Positions 50,060-64,000 of a DNA stretch of 64,000 bases are shown in pieces. The stretch is taken from contig SMMW01000090.1 in assembly GCA_004794655.1 (NCBI GenBank), positions 863,001 to 927,000 of the forward strand. Reading direction: 5' to 3'. Every line of letters begins with the position of its first letter. The stretch's first letter is position 1. A model generated the notes under the pieces. That model was not told where the DNA came from, made no database searches, and was given only the letters and a program-made list of their open reading frames with translations. Made by a program: the position numbers and the translations under genes. The stretch is from Marisa cornuarietis (taxonomy: Eukaryota; Mollusca; Gastropoda; Architaenioglossa; Ampullariidae).

Positions 50060-50542
50060 TCAGCAGGATCGTCTCTTGATACACTGAGCAGAGCAAAGTT
50101 TGCGTTTGTGAGATCTAGCAATACAATCCCAGATCCTTTTATGTAACACTGCCTCGGCTGGCAAAGCCTCAATCCTCCATAAGATGTTCTTGCCATTGCT
50201 GACATAAATCAGTTGATTTCGGATAACTAAACAACTGAGAGCCTGGAGTGACTGAGGATTGCTGATGTGTTGCCGTATCCATGACGACAGGGAAGGCGTG
50301 CTAAGCCTGACAAGGAATTTATAAGGGTGTGCACTGAGCATCTGTAAAGTCAAGCGTACCCCAGTCAGAAGGAGGAACTGGACCGTGGTCTCATGGTTTC
50401 TGAAACACCATGTTGTCCTCCTGCAGTGCTGCAGACAGAGTAAAATCACAGATATGTAATCAACAATATGCTTGATGATTCTAAATCCAAACCATTGTCA
50501 GTATATGAAATACACACGTGTGTATGAATGTATGTATGCATG

Positions 50543-50585
<43 letters not shown>

Positions 50586-51440
50586 CAGCATGGTATATGG
50601 AAGATGACTATGTTGATAATATAATCCGTTACGTAACTTGCTCTGTGATCAGGTGACTGAGTGAGATGTAACAGGCATTCTGAATTACGAAAATGGAACA
50701 ATAGTTAATGTATGCCTTCATGTATGTTTGCTGTTCTCATAAATCTCAACGTGATGGAGTAATACGAAAAATAAGCATTAAATTGCCATTCAGTTCAAAC
50801 TTACATGTTATCGACGGGATTTACGTCAGATCTATGCTGTATCAGGACCCTGGCATTTCTGTCACAGCCGGCTATAACACTGTTCAAGAGAGCTGTATCA
50901 CCACATTTTTTGTGACCATTCATCAGACGTTGACATGCTTCTGGAAGGTCAATACGACTCGCCGCATGAAGGGGAGTGTCACCAACAGAGTTGCTGTGGT
51001 GTACGTCCGACCCTTTTCAAAGCCTTTATGAAATCTAGGCTCTTGCTCTTAACAGCAGCATGAAAAACGTTGCCAGACAAACCCAGACGAAATGAGGATC
51101 AGCTCCAGCTCTAAGCAAGTACTCCACAACCTGGAGGTTTACATTGCAAGCAGCCATGAAAAGTGATGTTGATCCATCCTCAGCGCGCTGATTTAGCAAG
51201 TGCTTCAGTCTTAGTGTTAGACTTCGTCCAAGTAAACGAGAAATTTATCATTTTGTATGAATGTCTCCTTTACAAGGAACTTAACAAACTCAAAATTAGC
51301 TTTAAAACAAGCAATATGTAAAGATGCATATGATGTCTTTTGAAAAAACAAAATGATAGTTTTCTTATTAGGAGAAGTCCAGGCCCGGAGATTAACACCT
51401 TCACCATTTCTTCATCGTCTTTTGTGGCCGTGCTTCGATT
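50060..51440 (-). pseudogene. Ankyrin-repeat/SOCS-box (ASB-like) gene, frameshifted
   Basis: On the minus strand, ankyrin units follow one another in changing frames: DDEEMVKVLISGPG (about 51400), SYASLHIACFKANFEFVKFL (about 51300), DGSTSLFMAACNVNLQVVEY plus LLRAGADPH (about 51150), GNVFHAAVKSKSLDFIKAL (about 51050), then GDTPLHAASRIDLPEACQRL and GDTALLNSVIAGCDRNARVL with SDVN to 50805, where a GTAAGT donor follows. A second exon (50428-50060, acceptor TCTGTCTGCAG) encodes ETTVQFLLLTGVRL and a C-terminal SOCS-box-like stretch (NPQSLQALSCLVIRNQLIY, ALPAEAVLHKRI), ending in TGA. ASB proteins are substrate receptors of Cullin-5 ubiquitin ligases. At least four frame changes in about 600 nt suggest a pseudogene, or assembly indels. 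Confidence 0.65.
50547..50584. repeat. (TG)n microsatellite
   Basis: TG repeats ending in CGCG, in the intron between the ankyrin and SOCS-box exons. Confidence 0.9.
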
Positions 51441-51877
51441 GGATAAAAGTGTTTGACCTTAATGTTTACATGTGCTTCTGATGCGTTTTCCCTCTTCTTT
51501 TGGTTTTGATGGACTTTATATAATACTATTTTGATGTGCAAATCGTTTGGATCTATTGGCTGGATTCCAATCCGCCGTGCTTCACACGCTTCGGCAGCGA
51601 CCTTGAGCTACAGTGAATAAACTGATGTGACGATCACCCTTTTGCAGTTTCTACATGATAACATTTCTTTATATTCTCAATATTACTCAATATCTTCATT
51701 CTCCTGATGTCACCAACCTTTATTCTCTGGAGTCGTTACTGTTAAATCTGCAGTGATCGCCCTTTACTGCCGGAACGCATCGAGTCTTCGCATTGTTCAA
51801 CTTTTTACATCTTTGTGACTATTTCGTGATCTTGTTCAGCGCTTTGGCTGAGATATTGGGCTTTAAAAATTCTCACA

Positions 51878-51900
51878 TTATTATTATTATTATTATTATT
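51878..51900. repeat. (ATT)n microsatellite
   Basis: About eight ATT units, downstream (minus strand) of the candidate exon at 52086-51990. Confidence 0.8.
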
Positions 51901-51989
51901 CAAAATTCAAAACTTCCTCGTGAGCCACATGCCTTACTCGACAAAAAACCTATCTACGTAATTAGCAGCAAAAATAGTCGTATAAATAC

Positions 51990-52086
51990 CTTCAAATTCA
52001 CTCTCAGAGACTCTGTCGACAACAGACTCTTCACTGGTGTCGCCTACAATGTCTTCGTCTTCTTGCTCGCTGGATAAGTCGCTCAT
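51990..52086 (-). CDS. Candidate first coding exon, acidic N-terminus
   Basis: ATG at 52086 opens 32 codons plus one base (MSDLSSEQEDEDIVGDTSEE then SVVDRVSESEFE) up to a donor GTATTT. The acidic, serine-rich composition looks coding. An inverted CCAAT box lies 80 nt upstream (52170-52166 on the minus strand). It could be the start of the ankyrin/SOCS gene immediately downstream, but the phase into the first ankyrin block could not be matched because that block is frameshifted. Confidence 0.45.
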
Positions 52087-53660
52087 TTTTCAAAAACACG
52101 CAAAAAATCTTCCACAAATTTCTGCAAATGGCGCGCAAAAGACCGCAGAAGAAACACACTTTTTGATTGGTTGGATTTTAGCATCTTTACATCATTTGTA
52201 AAAGGTTACATATAAAAGTATATGCTAAGTATTGTTTTGACATGCACAAGTGTCACACTCATACTTGTAACAAAGCTTGAGCATTGCAGCTAGGTTTGAA
52301 AGAGACTAAATAAAACCAAATTCATCATAAAACTAGCAAAAATGGGTTTTATAGTGGAAGACTGTGAACGCATTGATCTCAGATTTTATAAACGTATATC
52401 TTGGAGTAATTGTATACATAACGACTTGAAAAGAGTGATTATATAAAATAAAGTCTATCATTGTATCTTTTCTTCATTCTACTATCTTTTCTTTGCTCCT
52501 AATGACTTCTTGCTTTCTCTTCTGTCTTTCTTTTCGAATTAGTTTTTCTAATATATGTTGCTGTTTCTTTTGGTCTGTAAACAGTTTTCACTGTCATCTA
52601 TTTCTTGCACATTTGAATGTTAAACTGTGAAGCAGACGACTCTTAATGAGCGAAGAAAGAGGCTAACCATTGGTCGCGATTGTAACACCTTCTGGCTTCA
52701 CGAAATCGAACACGCTCCTTTTGTTGTTGTGGTTATTGTTTTTGATGATGATGGCGATGAAGATGATGATGACGAAGACGACGAGGACAACGATGAGGAT
52801 ATAGGTTCGTCGAAACTCTACTAGATCTTTATTACGATCAAAAGAATTAAAGACTGTATATAATCCATGACGGTACTGACGTTGCAGCCACTTCATACAG
52901 GAAACAGTCCGTGTGGCTGATGGTGAATGAGACGATATGTGGACTGGGAACTGATTCTTAACCCTATATAACGCGCATTCCTCAAGCCTCGACATGCAGC
53001 AAACTACTGCAGCCGCTGCTCAACAGGTTTTGACTTTGACCAACGGCAGATAAAGCCTTCGTAGTTAATAAGATTATTCAGATGTGCAGGATTAGGATCC
53101 GCATGCAGATAGTACAACAGGAGGGAGGGATCGAGAGGCAAAGGAGAAAGAATGGTATGGAGGGTGTGAGGAGGAAGAGGATAGATTGATAGAATGGGAA
53201 TGGAAAGAGTGAAGGAGGAAAAAGAGTGGTAGCATATATTTCTCCTCTGACAGCCTAAAGTGAGAGCTCGCGTTCTGGTAATGTAAGAGAAGGGGAGGTA
53301 CGGATGCCAGGCACGCGGAGACATGAGGAAAGAAAGAAACGCCAAATGGGGATTGAGGGAAGGAAGGGAAGAAGCGAGATCACTGGGGCAGGAGGGAAGG
53401 GTTAGGGGAAGAGTAACAATTACGGCTCCGACGCACATCAGACGCCAGTGTCGCTTCCCCTCTTACAAACAAATTTTCACCTCTGGCATCAAAAGCTCCA
53501 GATTTTTCAACAACTTCTAACTTCTCATTTTGGTTTAATTGCGTTCTTCTGCAGATGCCTATGCACAGGGAGAGAGCGAGCGAGCAAGCGAGAGAGAGAG
53601 TCTGTTCACGCCGTTTGCTGCCATTTACACCCGGAGAGACTTTTAAACCTCGTGACGCGA
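52087..53660. other. Spacer between the ASB-like locus and alpha-tubulin
   Basis: It contains a degenerate (GAT/GAC)n tract at 52740-52800, which creates an acidic plus ORF and a hydrophobic minus ORF that I do not accept as genes. A purine-rich tract lies at about 53105-53400. A short minus-strand open piece near 53120-53004 (LHADPNPAHLNNLINYEGF) is coding-like but unassigned. Confidence 0.4.
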
Positions 53661-53666
53661 TATTCA

Positions 53667-53671
53667 CCAAT
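53667..53671 (+). promoter_or_regulatory. Candidate CCAAT box of alpha-tubulin
   Basis: CACCAATGAAATGG lies 235 nt before the alpha-tubulin ATG. A GC-rich stretch (GCGCCGGCGGAGCGC) follows at about 53740-53755. No good TATA box was seen. Confidence 0.3.
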
Positions 53672-53903
53672 GAAATGGCCCAGACATTATCAGCGTCGGC
53701 CGTGTGTGTGTGTGTGTGCGAGCGACATGGTCTGTGATGCGCCGGCGGAGCGCTTCTGATGCGACACGCAAAAGGTGCGGCTGTTTTTCTGTCAGATTCC
53801 CCTCAAACACCGCCGCATCCAGGTTTCTCAGTCGTGAGAGTCACTCACTCACCAGCTCCTGGACAGATTCAGGAACTTCGCCGCACGTTTCCAGCCTGTG
53901 AAA

Positions 53904-62425
<8,522 letters not shown>

Positions 62426-62788
62426 GAATCACTCAGGAGAAAACGAAAGAGGACGTTACGAAATTTCTAAGTTGCGTGGAAAATTTTGCACAGAAAGACT
62501 TGTGCAAATATGGACCATAACACGTCCTTCCCTTTTTGGGCGGATGTTGGCTGAGAGGTGGGGGGGGGGTGGACCTCGACAGGACAATTTTGGTGAAAAT
62601 AGGGAGGCGGAAGAGGCGACGTTTCCAAGTTTTGTGCAATGTTATGCGCGTTAAACTTGTTGTGAATCATACGATGTTCTCTTTTTGGGTAGAACCCTCT
62701 AGATTTAAGAGGGAAATTTTGGATTGAACCCGGACTAGCAGCAGCAGCAAGAAATTTTTTAGTTTGAAGTAAGCTCACTAATACGACA

Positions 62789-62794
62789 AATAAA
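62789..62794 (+). terminator. Alpha-tubulin polyadenylation signal
   Basis: AATAAA, 364 nt after the stop codon, is the first canonical hexamer I saw downstream. Confidence 0.6.
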
Positions 62795-63267
62795 AGGAAA
62801 TTATCCATGTTACAACACACGAAAAATCTCTTTCCAGAACTTTTATAGTAGATTAATCTTCACTTTAAAAACAGACATTTTGATTCCAGAAAGCTCTATG
62901 TCAAAGCATGAATTTCTTGTTGTTACGTTCCAATATTTGAGTTTCCTCTTCTCCTTTAATCACCCCTTTGTGACTCTTAACGAATCCGCTGAGTGCCAAC
63001 AAACCACAATATTATATGTTATAGATATTAAATTTAGTAGTGTTGCTTTCAACATGCTGGTTTTCTGCCTACTGTTGCCGTTGCTGAATATATTGTTGAC
63101 TGACTGAACTGTTATCAGAGCGCGTTGCGTAAAATGCATTATTTACAGATAATTGTGTACACAACCTTGCTATAATATTCTTTAATCAGATAAATTTTAA
63201 GCATTTTACAAATCTTTACACAATTAAACAGCACGTCCGCTTATGTGTTGTGTGGTGGGGGAGAAGG

Positions 63268-63268
63268 G

Positions 63269-63302
<34 letters not shown>
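63268..63302. repeat. (TG)n microsatellite
   Basis: About 17 TG units downstream of alpha-tubulin. Confidence 0.9.
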
Positions 63303-63305
<3 letters not shown>

Positions 63306-63389
63306 AAAAATAGCTTACACTTTTTTTTTATAAGTAAAAGTAAGTTTGTTCTCTATCGTTTCTTTTTAAGGTCGCGTGGGGAGTGAGGT

Positions 63390-63560
63390 GTTAGAGACAT
63401 CATTTTTCTGAGGGCCAGCTGTTTGTGGGTACAGTGCCCGTCTCCGTCGCTGGCTTACCTTTCATAACCTCTATGTAGTCGGGTACCCGACAGCTGGGTT
63501 GACTGAGGAAAGCTTAACACCAAATGGGAATCAAACCAGCGCCCCTCGGTTCCGATACTG
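63390..63560 (-). mobile_element. tRNA-derived SINE, minus orientation
   Basis: On the minus strand, GCTGGTTTGATTCCCATTTG contains a B-box relative (GGTTTGATTCC). It is followed by a body (GTCGGGTACCCGACTACATA; GACGGGCACTGTACCCACAA) typical of long mollusc SINE bodies. Simple repeats flank its 5' side. The ends are not exactly defined. Confidence 0.5.
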
Positions 63561-64000
63561 CTTGCTCGTTCGTTCGCTCGCTCACCCACTCACCCCACTC
63601 ACTCCAGTCACTCGCCCCACTCACTCACCGATGAGAGTACCCACTTCCCCAAATTGTATTCACTCGTCCTGAATTTTTCTCGAACGTGATAATAGAACAC
63701 TGCCTGAGATAACATGTTAAACTTTATATATCGATGAAGTTTACTGCAGTCTTTTTTTCTAGTCTTTTTTCGATCCACATTATTGCGTTCATAAACGTGC
63801 AGGGTGAATATTAACTGTTAAAGCCAAACGGGTTGGTAGGTCTTCGTTGTGCAGAATGTTTGCATCAACAAGAACAATGTTTAGTGTCTAAACTCTCAAG
63901 GTCCTCTCAAAGGCTATTTAAACAGCAAGAATGAAAACCCCAGTTATCGTACAAATAATGTAATCCTTGTATATTTACCAGAGATAAGAGCTTAGGAAAA

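Larger units (their letters stand above)
62795..64000. other. Downstream flank of alpha-tubulin
   Basis: No gene seen. It holds a (TG)n tract at about 63268-63302, a SINE-like region at about 63390-63560 and CTCA/GTTC-type simple repeats at about 63560-63630. Confidence 0.5.

Noticed and set aside
52627..52995. Acidic plus-strand ORF and hydrophobic 'membrane' minus-strand ORF
   Set aside because: Both are produced by the same GAT/GAC trinucleotide tract; no family or splice support.
53004..53438. 144-codon minus-strand ORF
   Set aside because: Mostly a Ser/Pro/Leu-rich translation of a purine-rich tract, with only the last 40 codons coding-like; no domain.

Overview
The window is animal nuclear DNA, most likely from a mollusc or another lophotrochozoan. 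It is AT-rich, has long GT-AG introns, and carries many microsatellites, SINEs, a LINE fragment, and hAT, Tigger and MITE relics. Its intact genes encode animal-specific proteins. The phylum is an inference from gene and repeat flavour, because no species-specific marker was read.

Layout. (1) Minus strand, 4.0-29.4 kb: a complete seven-exon DAP-kinase-family gene (STK17/DRAK type, 508 aa). A possible non-coding 5' exon lies near 32.4-32.5 kb. Introns 1 and 2 (11.7 and 9.1 kb) hold only repeats and a few unassigned ORFs. (2) 33-42 kb: a repeat-rich interval with two unrecognised exon-like pieces on the minus strand, a truncated Tigger transposase with one terminal repeat, a 337-bp inverted-repeat element built of GGGGATTAA units, one orphan plus-strand exon (37.97-38.08 kb), a frameshifted THAP domain (39.0-38.6 kb) and a SINE with a 12-bp target-site duplication. 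(3) Plus strand, 43.8-47.65 kb: a two-exon bHLH transcription factor of the Fer2/PTF1A group (416 aa). (4) 49.2-50.05 kb: a decayed LINE with endonuclease-end, linker and reverse-transcriptase motifs. (5) Minus strand, 52.1-50.06 kb: an ankyrin-repeat/SOCS-box gene whose repeats need several frame changes. (6) Plus strand, 53.9-62.4 kb: a complete six-exon alpha-tubulin gene (450 aa). It has Thr at position 40 in place of the acetylatable Lys and a short acidic tail with few glutamates.

The three intact genes belong to different programmes: kinase signalling and cell death or actomyosin control, neural or endodermal fate, and the cytoskeleton. They do not form an operon-like unit. I found no new multigene system. 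The most useful leads are the K40-less alpha-tubulin isotype, the frameshifted ankyrin/SOCS locus, the orphan exon, the possible overlapping upstream ORF of the kinase, and several short repeat families with readable termini.
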